DNA of 9,578 bases, from positions 1 to 9,578 of the forward strand of contig DCBE01000023.1 of the NCBI GenBank assembly GCA_002313325.1. The letters are read 5' to 3'. The translations under genes were made by a program, and so were the position numbers. The stretch is from Flavobacteriaceae bacterium UBA1115 (GTDB lineage: Bacteria > Bacteroidota > Bacteroidia > Flavobacteriales > Flavobacteriaceae). Position 1 is the first letter of the stretch; each line of letters starts with the position of its first letter. Of this stretch, positions 1 to 7,010 are shown one piece after another. Below the pieces are notes generated by a model that ran no database searches, was not told where the DNA came from, and saw only the letters and a list, made by a program, of their open reading frames with translations.

Positions 1-13
1 ATATGCCAGTTGC

Positions 14-40
14 AAAAAAAAAGTCACCATTTCTGATGAC
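14..40 (-). terminator. Rho-independent terminator of the initiator tRNA gene
   Basis: Read on the minus strand, just past the 3' end of the tRNA, the sequence forms a 7-bp stem (GTCATCA / TGGTGAC, one T-G wobble) closed by a GAAA tetraloop. A run of nine T residues follows directly. This is the textbook layout of an intrinsic terminator. It lies 7 nt beyond the tRNA discriminator base, so it most likely ends a monocistronic tRNA transcript. Confidence 0.82.
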
Positions 41-47
41 TCGATTG

Positions 48-120
<73 letters not shown>

Positions 121-130
121 ATGTGGATTG

Positions 131-160
131 CAAAAATACAAAACTTCTCTGATATAGCAA
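131..160 (-). promoter_or_regulatory. Promoter of the initiator tRNA gene (Bacteroidota type)
   Basis: On the minus strand TATTTTTG (138 to 131) is an exact match to the Bacteroidota -7 consensus TAnnTTTG. A TTG trinucleotide (160 to 158) lies exactly 19 nt upstream, within the known spacing of the -33 element. If the final G is near -4, transcription starts around 127, giving a leader of about 7 nt before the mature tRNA end at 120. The element and spacing are read directly; the start point is inferred. Confidence 0.65.
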
Positions 161-178
161 TAGCTCTTCGGCAATCCT

Positions 179-186
179 TACCTTTG
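179..186 (+). promoter_or_regulatory. -7 promoter element immediately upstream of era
   Basis: TACCTTTG matches TAnnTTTG exactly and ends only 4 nt before the era ATG at 191. Placing the final G near -4 puts the transcription start at about 190, so the mRNA would be essentially leaderless. No clear TTG/TTTG -33 element is visible at the expected distance (around 150-165), which lowers confidence. No other -7-like element is visible between the tRNA and era on this strand. Confidence 0.5.
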
Positions 187-190
187 TATC

Positions 191-1063
191 ATGCATAAAG
201 CGGGTTTTGTCAATATTATCGGAAGTCCAAACGTTGGAAAGTCTACCCTTATAAATGCCATATTGGGAGAAAAACTTGTTATTACCAATGCCAAAGCACA
301 AACCACACGTCACAGAATTCTCGGTATGTTAAATGCAGATAACTACCAACTTATTCTCTCTGATACACCTGGGATTATTAAACCTGCCTACAAGCTGCAC
401 GAGAGCATGATGGATGCCATGCAATCTGTTTTTGATGATGCTGACGCATTGATATATATGGTAGAGATTGGCGAGAAAAAAGCTAAAGTTGAAAGTATTA
501 TACAACGCTTAGCCAAAACAGACAAACCACTATTCCTAGTCATCAATAAAATTGATAAAGGTAATCAGACTCTGCTTGAAGAGACTATTGATGCTTGGAA
601 AGAACAGTTGCCTAATGCACAAATAAGAAGTATTTCGGCTCTTGAAAAATTTCAAATTGAAGAATTGGTAGCGCAAATGATAGCCCTGCTGCCCGAACAC
701 CAACCCTATTTTCCAAAAGATCAGCTTACTGACAAGTCCGAACGCTTTGTGGTAAATGAAGTCGTCCGAGAAAAGATATTGTCCAACTATGACAAAGAAA
801 TTCCGTATTCGGTTGAGGTCACAGCAGACTCTTTTAAGGTCGAAGAAAGCATTATAAATATTAGAGCAATTATATTTGTCGAGCGCAACTCTCAAAAGGG
901 AATTTTGATCGGACATAAGGGCGCTGCCCTAAAAAAGGTAGGGACTCAAGCCCGTCGTGATTTAGAACGATTTTTTGAAAAAAAAGTGCACCTTGAACTC
1001 TTTGTTAAAGTAAATAAAGATTGGCGCTCAAATTCGAATGCCCTAAAACGTTTTGGATATTAA
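191..1063 (+). CDS. era: GTPase Era (16S rRNA / 30S subunit assembly)
   Basis: Era binds GTP and the 3' end of 16S rRNA and acts as a checkpoint in 30S maturation in the cytoplasm. The 290-residue protein has the family's usual length and order. The GTPase domain carries G1 GSPNVGKS (11-18), a G2 region around TTRHR (38-42), G3 DTPG (58-61), G4 NKID (119-122) and G5 SAL (149-151). The C-terminal KH RNA-binding domain has its GxxG loop as GHKG (241-244), and the protein ends in the typical FGY. All key residues are present, so it should be active. The ATG at 191 is chosen because it begins the usual short N-terminus (MHKAGFVNIIG) before G1. No Shine-Dalgarno site is visible, and a -7 promoter element ends 4 nt upstream. 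der follows after 30 nt on the same strand, so the two probably form an operon. Confidence 0.97.
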   Translation: MHKAGFVNIIGSPNVGKSTLINAILGEKLVITNAKAQTTRHRILGMLNADNYQLILSDTPGIIKPAYKLHESMMDAMQSVFDDADALIYMVEIGEKKAKVESIIQRLAKTDKPLFLVINKIDKGNQTLLEETIDAWKEQLPNAQIRSISALEKFQIEELVAQMIALLPEHQPYFPKDQLTDKSERFVVNEVVREKILSNYDKEIPYSVEVTADSFKVEESIINIRAIIFVERNSQKGILIGHKGAALKKVGTQARRDLERFFEKKVHLELFVKVNKDWRSNSNALKRFGY

Positions 1064-1093
1064 AACCCATAAACTTAGCATGTAAAATTATTT

Positions 1094-2398
1094 ATGCGAA
1101 ACCTAGTTGCAATTGTTGGAAGACCCAATGTAGGTAAATCTACCCTGTTTAATCGCATGGTCCAGCGACGTGAAGCTATTGTAGATGCCACAAGTGGCGT
1201 TACGCGCGACAGACAATACGGTAAAGCCGATTGGAATGGTTCTGAATTTACACTCATTGACACAGGCGGTTATGTAGTAGGTGGAGATGATTCCTACGAG
1301 AAAGAAATTGACCAGCAAGTTGAAATTGCTATTTCGGAATCAGACGCTATTATTTTTATGGTTGATGTAGAAACAGGCATTAATACTATGGACGAAGAAG
1401 TGGCCAAGTTGCTTCGCAAATCTGATAAGCCTGTTTTTCTTGTGGTGAATAAGGTAGACAACGCCAAACGCATCATGACTTCTGTTGAGTTTTATGCTTT
1501 GGGTATCGATAGCTTATTTCATATTTCTGCCATGAACGGTGGAGGTACTGGTGATTTATTAGATGCATTAGTTTCTGCACTTCCAGATAAAAGCACAACA
1601 ATAATCGATGGGTTGCCTCGTTTTGCAGTGGTAGGAAGACCCAATGCCGGTAAATCTTCTTTTGTGAATGCCCTTATTGGTGAGCCTCGGAACATTGTAA
1701 AAGACGAAGCGGGTACCACCCGTGACAGTATTGACACGGTTTATAACCGTTTTGGTTTTGAGTTTTCCCTTGTAGACACAGCTGGCATCCGTAGAAAAAC
1801 CAAAGTAAAAGCCAATATTGAGTTTTACTCTGTCATGCGCGCCTTGCGATCCATTGAATTTTCCGATGTATGCATACTTGTTTTCGATGCAACCAGATCT
1901 TTTGATTCGCAGGTTAAAAACATATTTTGGTTGGCCGCCCGAAATCACAAGGGGATCGTAATCTTGGTTAATAAGTGGGATTTGGTTGACAAAGACACCA
2001 GCAGCACCAAAAAAGTTGAAGAACACATACGCGAGGAAATATCGCCTTTTACAGATGTACCCATAATATTTGTTTCTTCCCTTACCAAGCAGCGTATCTT
2101 CAAGGCTATAGAAACGGCAGTAGACGTATATAAACGCCGTTCACAACGCATTCCTACGCGGAAGCTGAACGATTATATACTTCCCATCATTGAAAAAAAT
2201 CCACCACCAGCGTTAAAGGGTAAGTATGTCAAAATAAAGTTTGTGACCCAATTACACTCCCCACATCCACAGTTTGCTTTTTTCTGCAATCTGCCCCAAT
2301 ATGTTAATGATCCATACAAGCGATTTTTGGAAAATAAGCTCCGTGAAGCTTATGATTTTAGTGGGGTAACAATCGATATTTTTATAAGGAAGAAGTAA
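1094..2398 (+). CDS. der: Ribosome biogenesis GTPase Der (EngA)
   Basis: Der is a tandem-GTPase factor needed for 50S subunit assembly. The 434 residues show two complete G domains. The first has GRPNVGKS (9-16), SGVTRD (34-39), DTGG (56-59) and NKVD (119-122). The second has GRPNAGKS (181-188), GTTRDS (207-212), DTAG (228-231) and NKWD (293-296). A KH-like domain fills roughly 350-434. Length and domain order match the family, and both nucleotide sites look intact. It lies 30 nt after era with no TAnnTTTG element between them, so co-transcription with era is likely. The start is the first in-frame ATG, right before the first P-loop strand. No ribosome-binding motif is visible, only A/T-rich sequence. 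The stop codon abuts the stop of the convergent MerR-type gene with no bases between. Confidence 0.97.
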   Translation: MRNLVAIVGRPNVGKSTLFNRMVQRREAIVDATSGVTRDRQYGKADWNGSEFTLIDTGGYVVGGDDSYEKEIDQQVEIAISESDAIIFMVDVETGINTMDEEVAKLLRKSDKPVFLVVNKVDNAKRIMTSVEFYALGIDSLFHISAMNGGGTGDLLDALVSALPDKSTTIIDGLPRFAVVGRPNAGKSSFVNALIGEPRNIVKDEAGTTRDSIDTVYNRFGFEFSLVDTAGIRRKTKVKANIEFYSVMRALRSIEFSDVCILVFDATRSFDSQVKNIFWLAARNHKGIVILVNKWDLVDKDTSSTKKVEEHIREEISPFTDVPIIFVSSLTKQRIFKAIETAVDVYKRRSQRIPTRKLNDYILPIIEKNPPPALKGKYVKIKFVTQLHSPHPQFAFFCNLPQYVNDPYKRFLENKLREAYDFSGVTIDIFIRKK

Positions 2399-2719
2399 TT
2401 AAAGCTCTGCTTTTATACGCAGCAACTCCTGCCGAATTTTTTGTAATTTCTTTAAGACGCTTAGATTTCCTTTTTTTTCTCTGCTGAGTTCTTTTTTGGC
2501 ACCTTCAAGTGTAAATCCGCGCTCCTTTACCAAACTGAATATTAACTCAAACTTTTCAATATCCTTTGCTGAAAACTTGCGGGTTCCACTTTGGTTTTTC
2601 TTTGGATTGATGATTTTGAATTCTTTTTCCCAAAAACGTATTAGAGAAGGTTTTACCTCAAAGGCTTCGGCCACCTCACCTATGCTGTAGTACAATTTTT
2701 CAGGTAAACGATGTCGCAT
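2399..2719 (-). CDS. Small MerR-family transcriptional regulator
   Basis: This 106-residue protein begins with a MerR-type winged helix-turn-helix. The segment YYSIGEVAEAFEVKPSLIRFWE (about 10-31) is the recognition HTH. The wing follows with KNQSGTRKFSAKDI (41-54), and the family helix carries ERGFTLEGAK (66-75). The short, Lys/Leu-rich tail (about 79-106) looks like the antiparallel dimerisation coiled coil. There is no cysteine and no C-terminal ligand domain, so metal or drug sensing is not supported; its effector and targets are unknown. Its ATG overlaps the stop of the upstream M23 peptidase gene (TAATG, one shared base), which suggests translational coupling and joint transcription. 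From memory, this peptidase/MerR pair next to alaS recurs in flavobacteria; a role in envelope or cell-wall control is inference only. Confidence 0.9.
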   Translation of the reverse strand: MRHRLPEKLYYSIGEVAEAFEVKPSLIRFWEKEFKIINPKKNQSGTRKFSAKDIEKFELIFSLVKERGFTLEGAKKELSREKKGNLSVLKKLQKIRQELLRIKAEL

Positions 2720-3696
2720 TAGTCAAGCGATTGGTTCTCGCGGTTGGCAGCTTCTAACATCGCCTCAAATTCTTCTGGATTAAGGTCGCCAGAAAAGAAA
2801 TTAATAGGGTTGATTGCCTTGCCGTCTTTGTGGATTTCATAATGAAGGTGTGGCGCTTGCGACCGTCCTGTATTACCCACATAGCCAATGATATCACCAC
2901 GTTTGACACGCTGACCCCGCTTTACGTTATAATCACTCAGGTGGGCATATAATGTTAGATAACCATAACCGTGGTCTATACGTATGTGTTTTCCATAGCC
3001 AAACGAACGGTTGTCTGCTCGGGTAACTTTACCATTGCTTGTCGCGTAAATAGGCGTACCTCTTGGAGATGTAAAATCCATACCCTTGTGCTTGCGACGG
3101 GCTTTGGTAAAGGGGTCTGTACGCCATCCATAACCAGATGCCATACGTTTCAAATCATCGTTTTTTATGGGTTGAATTGAAGGAATTGCAGCCAATAATT
3201 TTTCTTTGTCAAGTGCCAATCGCTGCACTTCATCAAATGACTTTGATTGAATAACCATCTGTTTGGACAAAATATCCAATTGTTTTGTGGTGCTGATAAT
3301 CAAATCTGAATTGGCATAGCCCTCCAAGTTTTTATATCTGTTTGCACCACCAAAACCAGCTTTCCTAACGTCATCGGGCACTGGGTTGGTTTCAAACACC
3401 ACGCGGTAAATCTGGTTATCGCGCTCCTGTAAATGATCAAGGACTTCTTCGAATTTGTTCATTTTTCGTTGTAATTGCTCGTAGTTGAGTTTGTAGTTTT
3501 CGAGTTCCCGTGCTTGTGCAATCTCAGTGGGAGTACTGATGGCGGGAGTGGAAAGTAAAAAGAATACAGTGGCTATACCGAAAAGGGCAGAAGCCGTTAG
3601 AAATGCCAAGACATTACGCACTTTTCGTCGATTTCTAACATCTATTTTCCGATAAGATAGACTCTCTTGGTCGTAGTAATACTTAACCTTTGCCAT
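2719..3696 (-). CDS. Membrane-anchored M23 family (LytM-type) peptidoglycan endopeptidase
   Basis: Likely a zinc metallopeptidase that cuts peptide cross-links in peptidoglycan. The 325-residue protein has a short basic cytoplasmic N-terminus (1-28), one transmembrane segment (about 29-49), a charged, coiled-coil-like stretch (about 58-96), a linker, and a LytM domain (about 185-300). The metal and catalytic residues are all present: H203 and D207 in HKGMD, H252 in YAHL, and H283/H285 in HLHYE. It should therefore be an active enzyme rather than a degenerate EnvC-like activator. There is no lipobox or signal-peptidase site, so it probably stays anchored in the inner membrane facing the periplasm. 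The ATG at 3696 gives the typical start MAKVKYYYD. It is divergent from alaS across an 83-bp gap holding its promoter, and its stop overlaps the start of the MerR-type gene. Confidence 0.93.
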   Translation of the reverse strand: MAKVKYYYDQESLSYRKIDVRNRRKVRNVLAFLTASALFGIATVFFLLSTPAISTPTEIAQARELENYKLNYEQLQRKMNKFEEVLDHLQERDNQIYRVVFETNPVPDDVRKAGFGGANRYKNLEGYANSDLIISTTKQLDILSKQMVIQSKSFDEVQRLALDKEKLLAAIPSIQPIKNDDLKRMASGYGWRTDPFTKARRKHKGMDFTSPRGTPIYATSNGKVTRADNRSFGYGKHIRIDHGYGYLTLYAHLSDYNVKRGQRVKRGDIIGYVGNTGRSQAPHLHYEIHKDGKAINPINFFSGDLNPEEFEAMLEAANRENQSLD

Positions 3697-3718
3697 TCCG
3701 TAAAATGTACTATTTTTA
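3689..3718 (+). promoter_or_regulatory. Possible alaS promoter overlapping the start of the M23 gene
   Basis: On the plus strand TTTG (3689-3692) is followed after 18 nt by TATTTTTA (3711-3718), one base off TAnnTTTG. This would start transcription near 3722 and leave a leader of about 58 nt before the alaS ATG. The -33 element would lie inside the first codons of the divergent peptidase gene. The match is imperfect, and no better element exists on this strand in the 83-bp gap. Confidence 0.35.
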
Positions 3719-3741
3719 CTCCGCTGGATTAGCGTTCACTA

Positions 3742-3772
3742 CAAAGATACGTAATTCGGGCTAACCATTAAA
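3742..3772 (-). promoter_or_regulatory. Promoter of the M23 peptidase / MerR operon
   Basis: On the minus strand TATCTTTG (3749 to 3742) is an exact TAnnTTTG match. Nineteen nt upstream lies GTTTA (3773 to 3769), close to the TTTG -33 element. The predicted start is about 3738, with a leader of roughly 40 nt before the peptidase ATG at 3696. It lies within the predicted alaS leader, so the two divergent transcripts would overlap at their 5' ends. Confidence 0.6.
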
Positions 3773-3779
3773 CGGTTTC

Positions 3780-6392
3780 ATGAAAGCACAAGACATTCGC
3801 GCAAAGTTTTTAGACTTTTTTATTGATAAAGAACACAAGATTGTAAATTCTGCACCCATGGTTATGAAAAATGACCCGACGCTAATGTTTACCAATGCTG
3901 GTATGAACCAGTTCAAGGAATATTTTCTGGGCAACAAAGCAGCTGCTTACAAAAGAGTTGCCGATACCCAGAAGTGTCTGCGCGTATCTGGTAAGCACAA
4001 CGACCTCGAAGAAGTTGGGAAAGACACCTACCACCACACCATGTTTGAGATGCTCGGAAACTGGAGTTTTGGAGATTACTTCAAAAAAGAAGCCATTGCC
4101 TATGCCTGGGAGTTTCTTACCGAAGAAATGCAAATTGATAAAAACAATTTGTATGTAACTGTATTTGAAGGAGACGACGCAGAAGGGCTTTCAAAGGACG
4201 ACGAAGCTATTTCTTTTTGGGAATCACATATTAAACCCGAACGTGTTCTGATGGGTTCCAAAGCAGATAATTTTTGGGAAATGGGCGATCAAGGGCCTTG
4301 TGGTCCCTGTTCTGAAATTCACGTGGACACAAGGTCTGCAGAGGACAAAGCCAAAGTTGACGGTGCCACGCTTGTCAATATGGATCATCCGCAAGTAGTT
4401 GAAGTGTGGAATTTGGTATTTATTGAGTTTAATAGAAAAGCTAATGGTTCCCTTGAAAAATTGCCCGAAAAGCACGTGGACACGGGCATGGGCTTCGAAC
4501 GTCTTTGTATGGTGGTCCAAGAAGTACAATCCAATTACGATACCGATGTCTTTACACCGCTCATTCGTGAAATCGAAACCCGCACAGCTTCCGATTACGG
4601 CAAAAAAGAGGAGGTCGATATTGCCATTCGCGCTATTGCCGATCACCTCAGAGCGATTTCTTTTTCCATTGCCGACGGCCAATTGCCTTCCAACAACGGA
4701 GCAGGTTATGTCATACGACGTATTCTACGACGTGCCATCCGCTATGGCTATACTTTCTTGGAACAAAAAGAACCTTTTATTTATACATTGGTTAAAACCT
4801 TATCCGAGCAAATGGGAGATGCCTTTCCAGAGCTTAAAGACCAACAATATCTTATCCGAAATGTCATCATGGAAGAGGAGCATTCATTCTTAAAAACCTT
4901 ATCGCAAGGCTTGGTAATGCTTGAGCAGCTTATGAAATCCAACGCTGGAAAACAACTCTCGGGAGCAAAGGCTTTTGAGCTGTACGACACTTTTGGTTTT
5001 CCAGTTGATTTGACAGCGCTTATTTTATCTGAAAACAACATGACGCTAGACGAGTACGCATTTGCAACCGAAATGGCGCAACAAAAAGCACGCTCTAGAT
5101 CAGCAGCACAAGTTGAAACCGAAGATTGGATTGATATTCGAGAATACGATGAACAGGAATTTGTGGGCTATGACATACTCACAACACCTGTTAAAATTGT
5201 CAGATACCGAAAGGTAACTACCAAAAATGGCAGCTTATTTCAGCTGGTTTTTAACCTTACGCCTTTCTATCCCGAAGGAGGAGGTCAAGTAGGTGACAAG
5301 GGCTATTTAGAGGCGCCAAATGGAAATGTCACTTATATCACCGATACCAAAAAAGAAAACAACCTCATTATTCATGTTGCCAATCAATTGCCAACAGATC
5401 TCAACGGAACTTTTATTGCCGTCGTCGATGCGCAAAAGCGTAATGCTACTGCTGCCAACCATACGGCTACACACTTGCTTCATCAGGCGCTGCGGTCGGT
5501 ACTTGGTGCACACGTCACCCAAAAAGGATCTATGGTGCGCTCAGGTCATTTACGTTTCGATTTTTCACATTTCGCCAAGCTAACCGCAGATGAGCTGAAT
5601 GCTGTAGAAGCGTTTGTAAATGCCCGAATTCAAGAACAAATTGATTTAGATGAGCAGCGTAGCACGCCTTATCAACAAGCCATAGACAATGGTGCGCTTG
5701 CCTTGTTTGGTGAGAAATATGGCGAAACGGTGCGCAGTATTAGCTTTGGCGAGTCTGTTGAATTATGTGGTGGTACTCACGTGACAAATACAGCTGCACT
5801 TTGGCACTTTACCATAACAGCTGAAACAGCAGTTGCATCAGGAATCAGACGCATTGAAGCCATTTCCGGCAATGAAGCTAAAAAACGGGTTTATGATCAG
5901 GCAGACACTTTCAAAAAATTAAAAAACCAACTTAAAAATCCACAAGATGTTATTGTATCCATTGCCGCTTTGCAGGATGAAAACAGCAAACTTAAAAAGG
6001 AGTTGGAATCCCTTAACAAGCAACTGGTAGCACAGCTCACAACGGAATTGCAGAACAGCAGCCTAACACAAGGAGAAATGTCTGTTATTATTGCCGAGGT
6101 TGATTTGGATGGTACTGGTCTTAAAGATGCCCTTTTTAAACTTGGTCAAAACCAACACAATTTGATTGCCGTGCTGGGAAGTAAGAAAGGGAATAAACCG
6201 CTATTGTTCTGTTATGTTTCCAAAGCACTTGCTGAAAAGGGCACATGGCAAGCCAATGCTATTATCAAAGAAATCAGTCCTCACATTCAAGGGGGAGGTG
6301 GCGGGCAGCCATTTTTTGCAACAGCAGGAGGAAAGAATCCAAACGGTATTGCAGCCGCCTTGTCAGCAGCAAAGGATTTACTGCTCAGCTAG
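3780..6392 (+). CDS. alaS: Alanyl-tRNA synthetase
   Basis: Charges tRNA-Ala with alanine in the cytoplasm and hydrolyses mischarged Ser/Gly-tRNA-Ala. At 870 residues it matches the usual bacterial length. The class II catalytic domain comes first, with the motif-2 region around SGKHNDLEEVG and HHTMFEMLGNW (about 70-96), and motif 3 at GAGYVIRRILRRA (307-319). The editing domain has the zinc-type site HTATH (H561, H565) and CGGTH (C663, H667), all intact. A coiled-coil stretch (about 710-765) leads to the C-Ala domain with its glycine-rich HIQGGGGGQP near the end. The start ATG at 3780 gives the canonical opening with FLDFFIDKEHKIV close to the N-terminus. It is divergent from the peptidase gene. 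Its TAG stop lies in a CTAG palindrome that also provides the stop of the convergent DUF4136 gene, so the two reading frames overlap by 4 nt. Confidence 0.98.
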   Translation: MKAQDIRAKFLDFFIDKEHKIVNSAPMVMKNDPTLMFTNAGMNQFKEYFLGNKAAAYKRVADTQKCLRVSGKHNDLEEVGKDTYHHTMFEMLGNWSFGDYFKKEAIAYAWEFLTEEMQIDKNNLYVTVFEGDDAEGLSKDDEAISFWESHIKPERVLMGSKADNFWEMGDQGPCGPCSEIHVDTRSAEDKAKVDGATLVNMDHPQVVEVWNLVFIEFNRKANGSLEKLPEKHVDTGMGFERLCMVVQEVQSNYDTDVFTPLIREIETRTASDYGKKEEVDIAIRAIADHLRAISFSIADGQLPSNNGAGYVIRRILRRAIRYGYTFLEQKEPFIYTLVKTLSEQMGDAFPELKDQQYLIRNVIMEEEHSFLKTLSQGLVMLEQLMKSNAGKQLSGAKAFELYDTFGFPVDLTALILSENNMTLDEYAFATEMAQQKARSRSAAQVETEDWIDIREYDEQEFVGYDILTTPVKIVRYRKVTTKNGSLFQLVFNLTPFYPEGGGQVGDKGYLEAPNGNVTYITDTKKENNLIIHVANQLPTDLNGTFIAVVDAQKRNATAANHTATHLLHQALRSVLGAHVTQKGSMVRSGHLRFDFSHFAKLTADELNAVEAFVNARIQEQIDLDEQRSTPYQQAIDNGALALFGEKYGETVRSISFGESVELCGGTHVTNTAALWHFTITAETAVASGIRRIEAISGNEAKKRVYDQADTFKKLKNQLKNPQDVIVSIAALQDENSKLKKELESLNKQLVAQLTTELQNSSLTQGEMSVIIAEVDLDGTGLKDALFKLGQNQHNLIAVLGSKKGNKPLLFCYVSKALAEKGTWQANAIIKEISPHIQGGGGGQPFFATAGGKNPNGIAAALSAAKDLLLS

Positions 6393-6928
6393 TTTGATGG
6401 TGGATAAGCTGCTAAAATATCAGTCACAAACGCATTGATTTTTGCTTCCCTCTCTTGTGGTGTTCCACTACTCAATCTGCCAATGCCTTTTCCTTGCCAA
6501 ATTAATTTTTTGGAAACCGCATCAATAAGGTCAATATAGAGAACACCACTCGTTATGGTATTAACATTGTAAGGACGATTGAATCCCCAGCCCCAACCCA
6601 TGCCGCCATAGGGACCAAAGAAAGGACCACCCCAACCGAAAAAGCTTTCGCTGACTTGCACATTTTTCTCGGCCTTGGTGTGAAAACTAACCAAAACATT
6701 GGGTGTTTCTGAAGCAACAAAACCTTTTTCTGCAAGTGTATTTTCAAGAGCCTTTAAGATCCGTCTTTTGTCTAGGTCTGAAATTTTAGCATCGTCAATG
6801 CCGGGTTTGAAAAAAGCAAAAGCATTATAAGCACTAAAATCAACGACTGTGTCATAATCTGTGCTAACACGAATGGACGCACAAGAAGTGAGCAAAATTG
6901 TCGCTGTGATATATAAAAAACGTTTCAT
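6389..6928 (-). CDS. DUF4136 domain lipoprotein
   Basis: A 179-residue predicted lipoprotein of the DUF4136 family; its biochemical role is not known. The N-terminus is a signal peptide of lipoprotein type: MKR, a hydrophobic stretch (4-13) and the lipobox LTSC with the acylated cysteine at C16. The mature part starts with the family-typical ASIRVSTDYD. It has the FKPGIDDAKISDLDKRRI segment (40-57) and ends with the YIDLIDA...LIWQGKG block (131-148). A Gly/Trp/Phe-rich patch (96-116) sits in the middle, as in relatives. After export it should be anchored to the outer or inner membrane. The ATG at 6928 directly precedes the signal peptide. It is transcribed alone, divergent from the PLP-enzyme operon and convergent with alaS. 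No convincing promoter was found for it, only near-matches such as TATTTTTA in the A/T-rich gap upstream. Confidence 0.88.
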   Translation of the reverse strand: MKRFLYITATILLTSCASIRVSTDYDTVVDFSAYNAFAFFKPGIDDAKISDLDKRRILKALENTLAEKGFVASETPNVLVSFHTKAEKNVQVSESFFGWGGPFFGPYGGMGWGWGFNRPYNVNTITSGVLYIDLIDAVSKKLIWQGKGIGRLSSGTPQEREAKINAFVTDILAAYPPSN

Positions 6929-6966
6929 AATTTAATTTTTCTAAAAATAAACAAAAAACATGCCGA

Positions 6967-7010
6967 ACGTATATTTAAATAAAAATACATAGAATCACGT
7001 ATTTTTGAAT
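6967..7010 (+). repeat. Imperfect 14-bp direct repeat in the divergent promoter region
   Basis: Two copies, ACGTATATTTAAAT (6967-6980) and ACGTATTTTTGAAT (6997-7010), match at 12 of 14 positions and are 30 bp apart start to start, about three helical turns. Each contains a -7-like octamer: TATATTTA in the first and the exact consensus TATTTTTG in the second. It could be a duplicated promoter, a paired protein-binding site, or chance in A/T-rich DNA. Confidence 0.4.
7000..7007 (+). promoter_or_regulatory. -7 promoter element of the PLP-enzyme / glucosaminidase / hemL operon
   Basis: TATTTTTG is an exact TAnnTTTG match and ends 3 nt before the GTG at 7011. With the final G near -4, transcription would begin at or next to that GTG, giving a leaderless mRNA. 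No good -33 TTG lies 17-23 nt upstream; TTTA at 6974-6977 (22-nt spacing) is the closest candidate. Confidence 0.5.

Noticed and set aside
536..916. 126-codon open frame antisense to era
   Set aside because: It lies wholly inside era on the other strand, has no family resemblance or promoter, and is explained by era codon composition.
1568..2026. 152-codon open frame antisense to der
   Set aside because: It lies inside a fully conserved GTPase gene, has no recognisable domain, and no start signal.
3729..3764. TTAGC/GCTAA inverted repeat in the alaS leader as a regulatory hairpin
   Set aside because: The arms are 5 bp with a 26-nt loop, too weak to claim; no T-box or other riboswitch features are visible.
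4224..4682. 152-codon antisense and nearby plus-strand open frames inside alaS
   Set aside because: They are shadow frames of a highly conserved synthetase; none shows a domain, signal peptide or promoter.
6365..6385. AGCAG/CTGCT hairpin at the end of alaS as a terminator
   Set aside because: The stem is only 5 bp with an 11-nt loop, no T-run follows, and it codes for the conserved C-terminus of AlaRS.
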